Of a DNA stretch of 41,447 nucleotides, positions 28,893 through 36,227 are shown one piece after another. The stretch spans positions 1 to 41,447 of the IMG/VR virus record IMGVR_UViG_3300045284_000480; one strand, given 5' to 3'. The position numbers were made by a program, and so were the translations under genes. The DNA is from a virus. The notes below the pieces were generated by a model, which ran no database searches, was not told the origin of the DNA, and saw only the letters and a list, made by a program, of their open reading frames with translations. How positions within the stretch are numbered: the first letter of the stretch is position 1; each line of letters begins with the position of its first letter.

Positions 28893-29443
28893 CGGACGTA
28901 GAGCGCCCGGTGCTCCGGCGTCGGCTGGTCATCCGCCCACGCCACCTCCCCGGCGGGGGTGAGCCAGAGGAGCGCCCCCTCAGACCCGCGGGCCTGCGTA
29001 CCGGAGAGGTCCGTGAGCCACCCCTCGATCCGGCCGAGGGCCTCGCCGTACGCCCGGATGTGGTTCTTGGCCTCGGCCATCTCGCTGCGGTACGTCCGCA
29101 TGTCCAGCGTGACCGACGCCCGGCCGATCTTCATGCAGTGCTCCCCGTAGCACTCGGCGGTACGGGACAGCCGACCAAGCATGTCCCGGATGGCCGCCTC
29201 GGGGTCCGTGGGGGTCACGGTCACCTCGGCCACGATGACCTCCACCACGCCGTCCAACTCGTTCCAGAAACGGATCAGGTCCGCGGTCTCGTCCTCGGTC
29301 CACGGCCCCGTGAAGCCGGCCGCCGTGAGGACCGACACGGCCATCTCCTTGCCCTCCTGGTCCAGGCCCATGCGTTCGATGAGGTCCGTGAGGGTGACGG
29401 TGGCTTCCGGGTTCTGCGCGCTCTCGGCGCTCTCCTGTGTCAT
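28889..29443 (-). CDS. Unknown acidic protein (operon start)
   Basis: The 184-residue acidic protein has a Glu/Ala-rich N-terminus, helices (LTDLIERMGLDQEGKEMAV, LIRFWNELDGVVEVIVAE) and a second half with RTYRSEMAEAKNHIRAYGEALGRIEGWL. It may be a regulator or anti-host protein, but nothing proves a function. ATG 29443 is 6 nt after the -10 box (leaderless). Confidence 0.68.
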   Translation of the reverse strand: MTQESAESAQNPEATVTLTDLIERMGLDQEGKEMAVSVLTAAGFTGPWTEDETADLIRFWNELDGVVEVIVAEVTVTPTDPEAAIRDMLGRLSRTAECYGEHCMKIGRASVTLDMRTYRSEMAEAKNHIRAYGEALGRIEGWLTDLSGTQARGSEGALLWLTPAGEVAWADDQPTPEHRALYVR

Positions 29444-29449
29444 GCCAGT

Positions 29450-29478
29450 AGCTTACCAAGTTCTTAGTAGAAACGCAA
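29450..29478 (-). promoter_or_regulatory. Operator-containing promoter of the 28114-29443 operon (leaderless class)
   Basis: -35 TTGCGT (29478-29473), N17, -10 TAAGCT (29455-29450). The operator at 29452-29471 has two changes at its right end (GTAGA). Confidence 0.83.
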
Positions 29479-29479
29479 G

Positions 29480-29503
29480 AGGCCCCCGCCGGAGCGGGGG
29501 CCT
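29480..29503 (-). terminator. Terminator of 29522-29800
   Basis: AGGCCCCCGC (29480-29489) pairs with 29494-29503; the loop in RNA is UCCG (UNCG type). It abuts the next promoter. Confidence 0.8.
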
Positions 29504-29521
29504 TCCTGGTGGTGCTCGGCG

Positions 29522-29800
29522 CTACTCGGCCGGCGCGTTGCTGGCGGCGGCGGCGGCCCGGCGGAGCTTGGTCACCTTGCCCTTGAGCACCGTGGCCGCC
29601 GTGTCCGCGTCACCGGTGAACGAGAGAACCTTGGTGGTGCCCTGCGTGATGCCCACCGTGACCTCGGCGGTCTCGTCCAGCGCCTCCAGCGCCTCCACAC
29701 CGACGTTCGAGAGGTAGTTGAGGACCCGCTGGTCCCCCGAGCCCGAGACGATGACCTCGTCCGCGCCCACGGCCTGCACGCTGATGTTGAAGTTGTCCAT
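29522..29800 (-). CDS. Small unknown beta/alpha protein
   Basis: The 92-residue protein reads DNFNISVQAVGADEVIVSGSG, then VLNYLSNVGVEALEAL and an Ala-rich end. No family. It lies after the 29892 gene with a hairpin between them and has its own Shine-Dalgarno (AGGAGCG). Confidence 0.6.
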   Translation of the reverse strand: MDNFNISVQAVGADEVIVSGSGDQRVLNYLSNVGVEALEALDETAEVTVGITQGTTKVLSFTGDADTAATVLKGKVTKLRRAAAAASNAPAE

Positions 29801-29845
29801 GGTTCTGCGCTCCTGTCTGGTGCGTGCGCTCTGCCCGCTCCCCTC

Positions 29846-29874
29846 CCCGGCCGGTCCCCCTCGGTCCGGCCGGG
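29846..29874 (-). terminator. Hairpin between 29892-30539 and 29522-29800
   Basis: CCCGGCCGG (29846-29854) pairs with 29866-29874 around an 11-nt loop. It is a possible partial terminator. Confidence 0.6.
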
Positions 29875-29891
29875 AAAGCCAACGTGCAGGG

Positions 29892-30539
29892 TCAGTTGAT
29901 GGAGAAGCCGTCCGCCCGAGCGGCCTGGTACCAGGCCGCCGCGAGCGCCTTGTCCTCCGGGGTGACACAGTCCACGTCGATGATCCACGAGAACTTCGGC
30001 TTGGGGCCGTTCTTGCCTCGCTTCTCCCACGCGGCCCACGCGGCCTCCACCTGGTCGGTGGTCATGCCCTTCTTGCGGTCCGCGGCCTGCGGGCCACGCC
30101 GGACCCGGCCGAGGAGCAGGGGGCGGGCCTTGCCGTCGATCTTCTTGAGCTGCCCGATGACGTTCCCCTCGGTGCGGTACACCGACGTCCAAAGGAACGG
30201 CAGTTCGTCCGCCTCGATGGTGTGCTCGGTGAGCACGGGCTCCGCGTCCGCATCCTCGCGCTTGTTGTACCAGAAGGTCAGGGCGCCGCCGTCCAGGCAC
30301 GCCATGTCCACGGTGTAGCGCTCCTCGGTCTCGGCGCCGCCCGCCTCGATGCGGTCCTTCCGCTTGGGCGCGTCCTTGACGAACTCCCGCGGCACCATCA
30401 CCACGAGACGGCCCGCGAGGTCCGAGAGGTACGGCCGGGGCACGAACGGCCCGGAGGCGCGCGCCACGTCCTCGGCGGTGGCGAACGGGTCGTCCTCGTC
30501 CACGGTCTCGGCGAACGGGTCTTCCACCTGATCGGTCAT
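29892..30539 (-). CDS. Conserved protein next to the RecB-like nuclease, possible DNA-binding role
   Basis: The 215-residue protein has an acidic N-terminus (DPFAETVDEDDPFATAED), a central beta-rich domain (YLSDLAGRLVVMVPREFV, ALTFWYNK, LPFLWTSVYRTEGNVIGQL) and a C-terminal basic helical part (WAAWEKRGKNGPKPKFSWIIDVD). The order acidic tail/beta domain and the neighbouring exonuclease suggest a single-strand-binding or annealing-type function, but I cannot assign one. The Shine-Dalgarno is GAGGAG. It lies downstream of a tRNA in the same transcript. Confidence 0.65.
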   Translation of the reverse strand: MTDQVEDPFAETVDEDDPFATAEDVARASGPFVPRPYLSDLAGRLVVMVPREFVKDAPKRKDRIEAGGAETEERYTVDMACLDGGALTFWYNKREDADAEPVLTEHTIEADELPFLWTSVYRTEGNVIGQLKKIDGKARPLLLGRVRRGPQAADRKKGMTTDQVEAAWAAWEKRGKNGPKPKFSWIIDVDCVTPEDKALAAAWYQAARADGFSIN

Positions 30540-30580
30540 GCTGCACTCCTCGTGCTAGGTGAAGCGCCTACGTGGCGCCG

Positions 30581-30659
30581 TGGGCCCCGGAGGATTCGAA
30601 CCTCCAACCACCGGATATCGAGCGGCCGTACCGGTGCTCTGCCATTGAGCTAGGGACCC
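30581..30659 (-). tRNA. tRNA-like gene with enlarged anticodon loop
   Basis: A 79-nt cloverleaf on the minus strand. The acceptor GGGTCCC pairs with GGGGCCC (7 bp, one G-U). The D arm is GCTC/GAGC with loop AATGGCA. The T arm is GGAGG TTCGAAT CCTCC. The anticodon stem ACCGG/CCGGT is perfect but encloses 16 nt (TACGGCCGCTCGATAT) instead of 7, so the anticodon is undefined. A GAT or CGA could be presented if part of the loop folds. CCA is not encoded. It is either a pseudo-tRNA, a tRNA with a 9-nt insertion, or a decoy. Confidence 0.75.
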
Positions 30660-30707
30660 CAACGCCCTTCCCTTGTGGGGTCGGGCGCCTCTGTGCGGTT
30701 CGGGGGA

Positions 30708-30731
30708 TCAGCCCCAACTGAAGTCCTTCAT
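30708..30731 (-). CDS. 7-codon leader peptide before the tRNA
   Basis: ATG at 30731 encodes MKDFSWG and TGA, with a near-perfect AAGGAGG Shine-Dalgarno 9 nt upstream. It is the first open frame in the transcript from the 30771-30798 promoter, 48 nt before the tRNA. It may be a short regulatory leader that controls readthrough to the tRNA and the 29892 gene. Confidence 0.45.
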   Translation of the reverse strand: MKDFSWG

Positions 30732-30770
30732 TGGGTCTCACCTCCTTGCAGGGCTTGCCTTGCACCTCTT

Positions 30771-30798
30771 AGCTTACTCAGATCTTAGTAGATGTCAA
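30771..30798 (-). promoter_or_regulatory. Operator-containing promoter of the leader/tRNA operon
   Basis: -35 TTGACA (30798-30793), 16-nt spacer, -10 TAAGCT (30776-30771). The operator (30773-30792) has several changes (CTTACTCAGATCTTAGTAGA). It overlaps the RecB-like stop codon. Confidence 0.75.
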
Positions 30799-31863
30799 GC
30801 GCTCATGCGCACTCTTTGCAGCGTCCCCGAGCACCGGGCCCCACAAGCCCTTGCGCTTCACCTCGGCCACCAGGGCGCGCCCCTCGGCCACCGAGTCCGC
30901 GGCGGCAAACATGGCCGCGTACCGCTCGGTCTCGCCGATCGGCGCGGCCAGCCTAATCCGGCCCCGGGGCGCGGTGGAGTTCTTGGCCTGCGCGCGATCC
31001 CGCACCACCCGGTAGCACAGTTGCGCGGTCTCCCACCCCGCAGCAATGTCCACCTCGTAGACGTCCACCCGAGGCTCCCCGGCCGGGTGCTCGCACGTCT
31101 GCGTGCAGCCGTAGGCGCAGGGCGGAACCCGGGGCATCCAGAGCACCATCCCCACCTCGCGGGTCACGGCCGGCATGTCCACCCACTGGCCGAGTTCGTT
31201 GTCCCACATGGCGTCCGCGTTGGCGTAGCAGGCCAACTGAGCGGAGATCTCCAGCCACGTCCAGAAGCGACGCTGCGTCTTGAGGTCCGCGATGTGGAGG
31301 AGCCCGGTAAGCATGTCCTCCACCACGTTGTCCAGGGTGCCCACCACGCCAAGGCTCTCGACCAGGATGCGGCGCTCCTGCATGGCCGGCAGAGCCCGCA
31401 GGTGGTTGCGGATCAGGGCCTCGGTGTAGAGCGAGAGGTGCCGCCGGGTGTACGAGTTCTGGATGCCGAGCGGCAGGCCCGCGTGGAGGCCCTCGACCAC
31501 CGCATGCCGGTGGTTGCCGAACCGCGCCCCGTGGTCCGCTTCGGCGGCGGTCTTGCACCGCTCCATGAAGCCCTCCACCCACGCCTTGCGCGCGTCCTTC
31601 TCCAGGCCGTCCAGGTCCTTGTCCCGCAACTCCTGGTAGAGCGCGTGCGAGGCGGACACGCCCCGGAGCGTCTGTTCGATCTCCCACATCCGGAGCCCGA
31701 ACTGATCGGAAATCGCGCTCACCAGATTGGAGACGCGCTGGAAACCCCGGGCCTTCTTGGTGCCGTCCCGGTTCGGAAGCATGTAGCGCCCCCGCTGGAT
31801 CACGTCCTGCCGTGCGGCCACGCGGCTCTCCGCGGGCAGTGCGAACGGGTCGTCCTCGATCAT
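30778..31863 (-). CDS. RecB/Cas4-like PD-(D/E)XK exonuclease
   Basis: The 361-residue protein has the RecB nuclease pattern in its middle: VVGTLDNVVED (Asp178), IADLKTQ (Asp193, Lys195), then WLEISAQLACYANAD (Gln209), with an upstream His/Glu region. It probably resects double-stranded ends for recombination or replication. Its promoter lacks the operator: a good -10 TATACT at 31918-31913, weak -35, Shine-Dalgarno GAGGAGGAA. The 3' end lies within the next operator promoter. Confidence 0.85.
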   Translation of the reverse strand: MIEDDPFALPAESRVAARQDVIQRGRYMLPNRDGTKKARGFQRVSNLVSAISDQFGLRMWEIEQTLRGVSASHALYQELRDKDLDGLEKDARKAWVEGFMERCKTAAEADHGARFGNHRHAVVEGLHAGLPLGIQNSYTRRHLSLYTEALIRNHLRALPAMQERRILVESLGVVGTLDNVVEDMLTGLLHIADLKTQRRFWTWLEISAQLACYANADAMWDNELGQWVDMPAVTREVGMVLWMPRVPPCAYGCTQTCEHPAGEPRVDVYEVDIAAGWETAQLCYRVVRDRAQAKNSTAPRGRIRLAAPIGETERYAAMFAAADSVAEGRALVAEVKRKGLWGPVLGDAAKSAHERLTSTKI

Positions 31864-31912
31864 CGGGTTCCTCCTCGGTGGCGTCTAACCGCCAGTCCCG
31901 TTGTGTGGGCTC

Positions 31913-31918
31913 AGTATA
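31913..31918 (-). promoter_or_regulatory. -10 box of a promoter without operator
   Basis: TATACT on the minus strand, about 43 nt before the likely leader end of the RecB-like gene. The -35 region is weak. It is the only good promoter candidate in the minus-strand region without a copy of the dyad. Confidence 0.5.
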
Positions 31919-31938
31919 TCGGTGGGGTACGACAGAAA

Positions 31939-31968
31939 CCGGGCCCCGGTAAGGAATCCGGGGCCCGG
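31939..31968 (-). terminator. Terminator of the helicase operon
   Basis: CCGGGCCCCGG (31939-31949) pairs with 31958-31968 (11 bp, 8-nt loop), 3 nt after the helicase stop. Confidence 0.85.
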
Positions 31969-31970
31969 CA

Positions 31971-33770
31971 TCACGCGGACATCTTGCGGTGGACCGCCTG
32001 CACGATCGGGTCTATCCGGCGGGTGCCGTTGATGATGGAGACCTTGTCCGAGATCTCGCCCATCCGCTCCTTTACGCCCATGGCCACGCCGAGGCTCTCG
32101 TCCAGGGGGGTCATCTTCACGCCAAGGCCCTTGGCGTAGTTGATCAGTTTGGCGCTGGTCGGCTTCTTGCGCCACGCGGCGGTCTTCTTGGCGGTGTTGA
32201 GGTCCGTCCCCATGTCCACGGCGAGATCCTCGGCCCACACCATCGCCTGATCGAGTGGGAGCCCGCGGTGGATGGTCATGCCCACCGGCCGGCCGGGGCA
32301 CTTCTTGCCGCAGGTGCACACCGGCCGGGGCACGCCCTCCTCCCCGGTGCCGCACTCGTAGCGGCGGCCGGACGGCTCCTTGGTGCACCAGCACACCGAC
32401 CACTGACCGGGCTCGGGGTACTGCATGATGAAGACGTAGGCGGTCATGCCCGAGGGGACAAAGAAGGTGCCGCCCTTGGTCTTCAGCCACACCGATGTGG
32501 TGGGGCGGCCCATCGGATCGAAGTCCACCACCTCCACCGGCCCGAGGTAGGTCAGCGGCTCATCGGGCTCCACGCCCTCGCCTGCGTCGAACTCGTCCTC
32601 CAGGTCCACAATGGACCGGCCGGAGTGCGCGTCCTCCTCCTTGAGCGGGCGCTCGGAGAGGTCCGCCAGCGAGCGCAGGTCCCCGTGGATGCCGGCCGCG
32701 CCCACCACATCGAGGATGAGGCAGTCCTGACCCTCGTACGGCAGGCTCTCGTCCACCCGGAGCCCGCGGCCCACAATCTGGATATAGAGGCCCTTGGACT
32801 TGGTGGGGCGGCCCACGATGATGCAGGAGACCTCGGGGTCGTCGTACCCCTCGGTCAAAATCATGCAGTTCCAGAGCACCAGGAATTTACCGGCCCGGTG
32901 ATCCTGGAGTACTCGGCGCCGCGTTCCGGGCTCGGGGTTGTGCTCGCTGCCCAACGGCATGCCGCCGTGGATCACCTCGGCCGGAACGCCCTGCTCCCGG
33001 AACGCCTCGGCGAACACCTCGGCCGAGGCCACCGTGGGCGCGAACCCGAGTGTCTTGCGGCCGGCCGCGTGTTCCTGCCACGCCTTGACCACCAACTCGG
33101 GCGCGAGAGACTCGGCAAGTGCCTCGCCCAACTCCCCCTCGCGATAGTCCGCCTTGCTGGCCTTGACCTTCCGGAGGTCCAGGTCCGGCACCTGGACCGC
33201 CTTGCCCTTGGGCGGCACCAGATAGCGCTTCCGCACCATCCACGAGATGTCCCGCTGGAACGCGACTTTCTGCCACGTCGGGAACAGGCTCTTGCCGTCC
33301 CCACGCATCGGCGTGGCCGTGAAGCCCACGGTCTCGCACTCGCCGCGGAAGCATCCGAAGTGCGTCATGATCTTGATGTACGAGGCGGCAAGCGCGTGGT
33401 GTGCCTCATCCACGATAATGAGGCCAACGCAGGTGATCGAACGCAACACCTTGTCATTGCGCAGGGTCTGCACCGAGGCCACGATGCCGTCTGCGTAGAT
33501 GTCCCGGCGGGTGCCCTTGACAATGCCGATGTTGAGGTGCGGCGCCACCTTCTTGATTTTCTCGTACGCCTGCGCCACCAACTCGTCCGTGTGCACCAGC
33601 ACGATGAACCGGAAACCCTTGTTGGCCTTGACGTAGCGCGAGCCCTTGTGGGCGAACACCACCGTCTTGCCGCCCCCGGTGGGCAGGACGATAAGCTCGC
33701 GCTCCTTGCCGGTGAGCGAGGCGAGCGCCTCCTCCTGGTACGGCCGGGGCTTGAGCACGGTGCGCGTCAT
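31971..33770 (-). CDS. SF2 DEAD/DEAH-box helicase
   Basis: The 599-residue protein has motif I LPTGGGKT (29-36), motif II DEAH (121-124), motif III FTATP (150-154), and motif VI QIVGRGLR in the C-terminal RecA domain, followed by a Cys-containing extension (CWCTKEPSGRRYECG, CTCGKKCPG) that can bind zinc. Such RadD/DEAD-like helicases act in phage replication or recombination. ATG 33770 overlaps the preceding stop (ATGA). It is the last gene of an operator-controlled operon. Confidence 0.92.
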   Translation of the reverse strand: MTRTVLKPRPYQEEALASLTGKERELIVLPTGGGKTVVFAHKGSRYVKANKGFRFIVLVHTDELVAQAYEKIKKVAPHLNIGIVKGTRRDIYADGIVASVQTLRNDKVLRSITCVGLIIVDEAHHALAASYIKIMTHFGCFRGECETVGFTATPMRGDGKSLFPTWQKVAFQRDISWMVRKRYLVPPKGKAVQVPDLDLRKVKASKADYREGELGEALAESLAPELVVKAWQEHAAGRKTLGFAPTVASAEVFAEAFREQGVPAEVIHGGMPLGSEHNPEPGTRRRVLQDHRAGKFLVLWNCMILTEGYDDPEVSCIIVGRPTKSKGLYIQIVGRGLRVDESLPYEGQDCLILDVVGAAGIHGDLRSLADLSERPLKEEDAHSGRSIVDLEDEFDAGEGVEPDEPLTYLGPVEVVDFDPMGRPTTSVWLKTKGGTFFVPSGMTAYVFIMQYPEPGQWSVCWCTKEPSGRRYECGTGEEGVPRPVCTCGKKCPGRPVGMTIHRGLPLDQAMVWAEDLAVDMGTDLNTAKKTAAWRKKPTSAKLINYAKGLGVKMTPLDESLGVAMGVKERMGEISDKVSIINGTRRIDPIVQAVHRKMSA

Positions 33771-34000
33771 GAGCACTCCTCCTGACCAGCGCCGTGCACG
33801 GTGAAGCATGAACCGCAGAGCTTGGCGCGGTCCACGGTCACGTCCAGGAGGGCCACCTTGTCCGCCTCGGGCCAGTGCACCTCCGGGATGCCCTCGCACT
33901 CCGCCTCCACCACCGCGTCCTCCACGTACGCCACACGGGCGCCGCGGGGGAAGGGATTGCCGCAGGCGGCGCAACGCCCCGGGTACCGGGCCACGAACAC
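33767..34000 (-). CDS. Small zinc-ribbon protein
   Basis: This encodes a 77-residue protein with CAAC (10-13) and CGSC (62-65), FVARYPGRCAACGNPFPRG being typical of a small zinc ribbon in phage helicase operons. GTG 34000 is the probable start; it lies inside the frame of the upstream gene. It may be joined to that gene by a frameshift. Confidence 0.6.
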   Translation of the reverse strand: MFVARYPGRCAACGNPFPRGARVAYVEDAVVEAECEGIPEVHWPEADKVALLDVTVDRAKLCGSCFTVHGAGQEECS

Positions 34001-34209
34001 GCCGAGTGCCGCTCGAACGGCCACTCCGCGGTGGAGGCGGCAATGTGGGCGAGCACGGTCACGTGGGTGTGCGAGAGGTCTCCGTTCGCGATGGTGCGCA
34101 GCACGTCCAGGTGGAGCGAGTCCTCCAAGACGTGCGCCTTTTCCTGATCGCCATCGGCGAGGGCCGCCCGGATGCCCTCCAGGCGGCCCCTCAAGTCGTT
34201 GATATCCAT
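33838..34209 (-). CDS. Leaderless small helical protein (3' end uncertain)
   Basis: The first 68 or so residues (DINDLRGRLEGIRAALADGD, KAHVLEDSLHLDVLRTI) are good helical coding sequence from ATG 34209, 6 nt after the -10 box. After about EWPFERHS the frame continues as an antisense-like Arg/Trp-rich stretch to 33838, while the zinc-ribbon frame starts. The true C-terminus may be reached by a frameshift, or the extension is a by-product of high GC content. Confidence 0.5.
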   Translation of the reverse strand: MDINDLRGRLEGIRAALADGDQEKAHVLEDSLHLDVLRTIANGDLSHTHVTVLAHIAASTAEWPFERHSACSWPGTRGVAPPAAIPSPAAPVWRTWRTRWWRRSARASRRCTGPRRTRWPSWT

Positions 34210-34215
34210 GCTGGT

Positions 34216-34244
34216 AGTTTACCACGTTCTTAGTAAGGCGTCTA
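34216..34244 (-). promoter_or_regulatory. Operator-containing promoter of the helicase operon (leaderless class)
   Basis: -35 TAGACG (34244-34239, weak), N17, -10 TAAACT (34221-34216). The dyad TTTACCACGTTCTTAGTAAG (34218-34237) is nearly complete. The TAG stop of the gene ending at 34242 lies inside the -35 box. Confidence 0.82.
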
Positions 34245-34538
34245 CAGGGTGCCCTCTGACTGCACCTTCATCATGGCCACCTCTTCAAGCCGGGTCAGCC
34301 ACTCCGGCGCCTCCAGTACCTGCGCGCGGTGGAATGGCCGATCGGCGCGGCCCACGGCGATGAGCGCCTCCGTGTGCACCTTCCACGGGCCCTCCCACCC
34401 CGAGGCCCGGAACCGGAAGTTCACGGCCTCGATGGCGTACCGGCCGCCCCACTTCATCGTGACCACGTGCCGTGCGGCGGCAAGCTGCACGTGGAGGACC
34501 ACCTCGCGCCGAGGCTCGTTCCAGCGCTCAAGACCCAT
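34242..34538 (-). CDS. Unknown protein (operon end)
   Basis: The 98-residue protein reads GLERWNEPRREVVLHVQLAA then RYAIEAVNFRFRASGWEGPW and ends in a helix. Beta-rich with basic patches; no family. Shine-Dalgarno GGGGAGG. It overlaps the upstream zinc-ribbon gene by 11 nt. Confidence 0.65.
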   Translation of the reverse strand: MGLERWNEPRREVVLHVQLAAARHVVTMKWGGRYAIEAVNFRFRASGWEGPWKVHTEALIAVGRADRPFHRAQVLEAPEWLTRLEEVAMMKVQSEGTL

Positions 34539-34725
34539 CGGGTGTGATACCTCCCCATTGGTCAATCCGGCCGCCCTGCTCCGTGGTCTTGGGTCCATCG
34601 GTGAGGTCATACTCCCTACTCTCGCTCCATCCGCAGGGGCACCCGTACGGGCCGTAGATGACGCCCACGCCCACATCGGCCGAATCTCGCCATAGATCGA
34701 CCTCTCCGCACCTAGGACAATTCAT
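34528..34725 (-). CDS. Zinc-ribbon protein
   Basis: A 65-residue protein with CPRC (3-6) and CPC (29-31), the usual layout of a rubredoxin-like zinc knuckle, then an acidic/Gly end. Position in the six-gene unknown operon. Coupled by overlap to both neighbours. Confidence 0.68.
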   Translation of the reverse strand: MNCPRCGEVDLWRDSADVGVGVIYGPYGCPCGWSESREYDLTDGPKTTEQGGRIDQWGGITPDGS

Positions 34726-35149
34726 CGTCCATCACCATCTCCCACATCGAGACCATCACCGGCCGGCCGAGGCCCTCGCTGTCCTGGAGAATCGTGGCCT
34801 CGGGGAAGGTCCAGTGGTCCCGCACGTTGAAGGTGGCGTAGACCGGGACGTCCACATAGGACACGCGCGCGAGGACCCGCGGCCACCACCAGCGCCCCCG
34901 GTGCGTGGCCTTGAAGGTGTCCCACCACGAGGCGTGCCGCTGCACGGTGGTCATGATCCGGCAGTCCCGCGGGGGCAGGGTCTCGGCGAGGATGTCCGTG
35001 TGGAGCGAGGACACGAGGCGGTTGAGGCGATGGTCCACCTGGACCTCCGGGGCTGCCTGAAGGTACTCCATGGTCCAGGTGCGCGAGACCGCGAACTTGA
35101 GCCGCCGGAGCATGACCTCCCGCATCGTGAAGATGTCACCGGTGTCCAT
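34712..35149 (-). CDS. Unknown protein
   Basis: This encodes a 145-residue protein (MREVMLRRLKFAVSRTWTME, WWWPRVLARVSYVDVPVYAT) with Trp-rich centre and basic patches. No family. ATG 35149 or 35152 overlaps the preceding TGA; the first has better Shine-Dalgarno spacing. Confidence 0.63.
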   Translation of the reverse strand: MDTGDIFTMREVMLRRLKFAVSRTWTMEYLQAAPEVQVDHRLNRLVSSLHTDILAETLPPRDCRIMTTVQRHASWWDTFKATHRGRWWWPRVLARVSYVDVPVYATFNVRDHWTFPEATILQDSEGLGRPVMVSMWEMVMDDELS

Positions 35150-35691
35150 CATTCCTCCCACGGTGGTGCGTCATCCTGGATGGTGGCGCCGAGGCCGCCG
35201 AGCGCCTCCAACGCGCTGTCCCGGTCCCGGGGGGCCAGCGTGCCCCGGCGGGCCGAGACGGTGGCCGCCGGGTCCCGGGGGAACACCTTGTACGAGTCCC
35301 CGATCCGGAGGGCCACCATCTGTTTGTCCCCCTCGGCGAGGTTGGTGCGGCCGGTCTCGATCCAATCCCCCTTAGGGGTCTGCACGAACCACATGCTCGG
35401 CACCGTGGCCCACGTCTTCTGGAGCACCGGGCCGATGGGCTTGTTCACTGCGTTGTGCATCTCCACCACCTCGACGGACACGGTGAAGCGGAGGCGGAGC
35501 ATCTCGGCGCCGTCCAACTCCACGATGGTGGTCCCGTCCTCCTGGTGGCAGAGGCGCACATCGGCGCCGTGGAGGATGCCCTCATCCTCGGTGCTCACCC
35601 AATGCCGCGCCCATTCCCAACCGGCGCCGTGGAATGCCTCGGTGACCTCGCGGATGATGGCCGCGCGGTCCTCGGGCGTGGTCTCCTTCAT
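35149..35691 (-). CDS. Unknown protein
   Basis: The 180-residue protein has an N-terminal helix (PEDRAAIIREVTEAFHGAGW) followed by alternating strands (TTIVELDGAEMLRLRFTVSV, PSMWFVQTPKGDWIETG) and a helical end. No family is recognised. ATG 35691 overlaps the preceding stop (ATGA). Confidence 0.63.
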   Translation of the reverse strand: MKETTPEDRAAIIREVTEAFHGAGWEWARHWVSTEDEGILHGADVRLCHQEDGTTIVELDGAEMLRLRFTVSVEVVEMHNAVNKPIGPVLQKTWATVPSMWFVQTPKGDWIETGRTNLAEGDKQMVALRIGDSYKVFPRDPAATVSARRGTLAPRDRDSALEALGGLGATIQDDAPPWEE

Positions 35692-36227
35692 GCCTGCGTC
35701 CTTCCCAACTCGCTGGCGCCCACGAACACGACGCGCGAGCCTTGGAGGAGATCGGTGTGCACCTCCGTGGCCACGCCCACACCGAACGAGGCGGAGGCGA
35801 TGCCCGAGGGGTGGAACCACACCACGCCCATGGCGCCGATCTCGGGCGGGGGCGTGTCCGCGGTGAAATCCAGCACGATCGACCACGAGTAGTGCCCGGG
35901 GATGCGCGTGTGCACCGGGGGCACCGTGCCGGGGGTGACCTTCTCCTTGCAGACCCGGCACTCGTAGATGCCGAGGCACTCGCACACGATGCCGTCATAT
36001 CCGGCCATGCAGTCCTCCGCGTGCACCTCGTGCAGCGTCGGGTACTGCTGATCCTCGATCGAGTACGCGTGCTTGTGGCCGGCGCCGTCCGTGAACGACC
36101 ACCGCTTGTCCGGCCCCGGGAGGTTCGAGGTGACGTCGATCATGTCTCGCCACACGCTGAGCACGGCGCGGTAGCCCTCCCGGCCGTTCCAGGACCCGAG
36201 GCCCTGCATGTGCACGCCGGAGGTCAC
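35688..36227 (-). CDS. Unknown protein with Cys cluster
   Basis: The 179-residue protein has a Cys cluster (DCMAGYDGIVCECLGIYECR, VCKEKVTPG) that may bind zinc, and a beta-rich C-terminal half (YSWSIVLDFTAD, GAMGVVWFHPSGIASASFG). No family. GTG 36227 has GGAGG in front and overlaps the upstream stop (GTGA). Confidence 0.63.
   Translation of the reverse strand: MTSGVHMQGLGSWNGREGYRAVLSVWRDMIDVTSNLPGPDKRWSFTDGAGHKHAYSIEDQQYPTLHEVHAEDCMAGYDGIVCECLGIYECRVCKEKVTPGTVPPVHTRIPGHYSWSIVLDFTADTPPPEIGAMGVVWFHPSGIASASFGVGVATEVHTDLLQGSRVVFVGASELGRTQA

Noticed and set aside
17825-30798. Repeated 20-bp dyads as a CRISPR array
   Set aside because: The copies are far apart, unevenly spaced, each tied to a promoter, and there are no cas genes or uniform spacers.
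31989-33785. Long plus-strand frame opposite the helicase
   Set aside because: Antisense shadow of the SF2 helicase, with no start signal or motifs.
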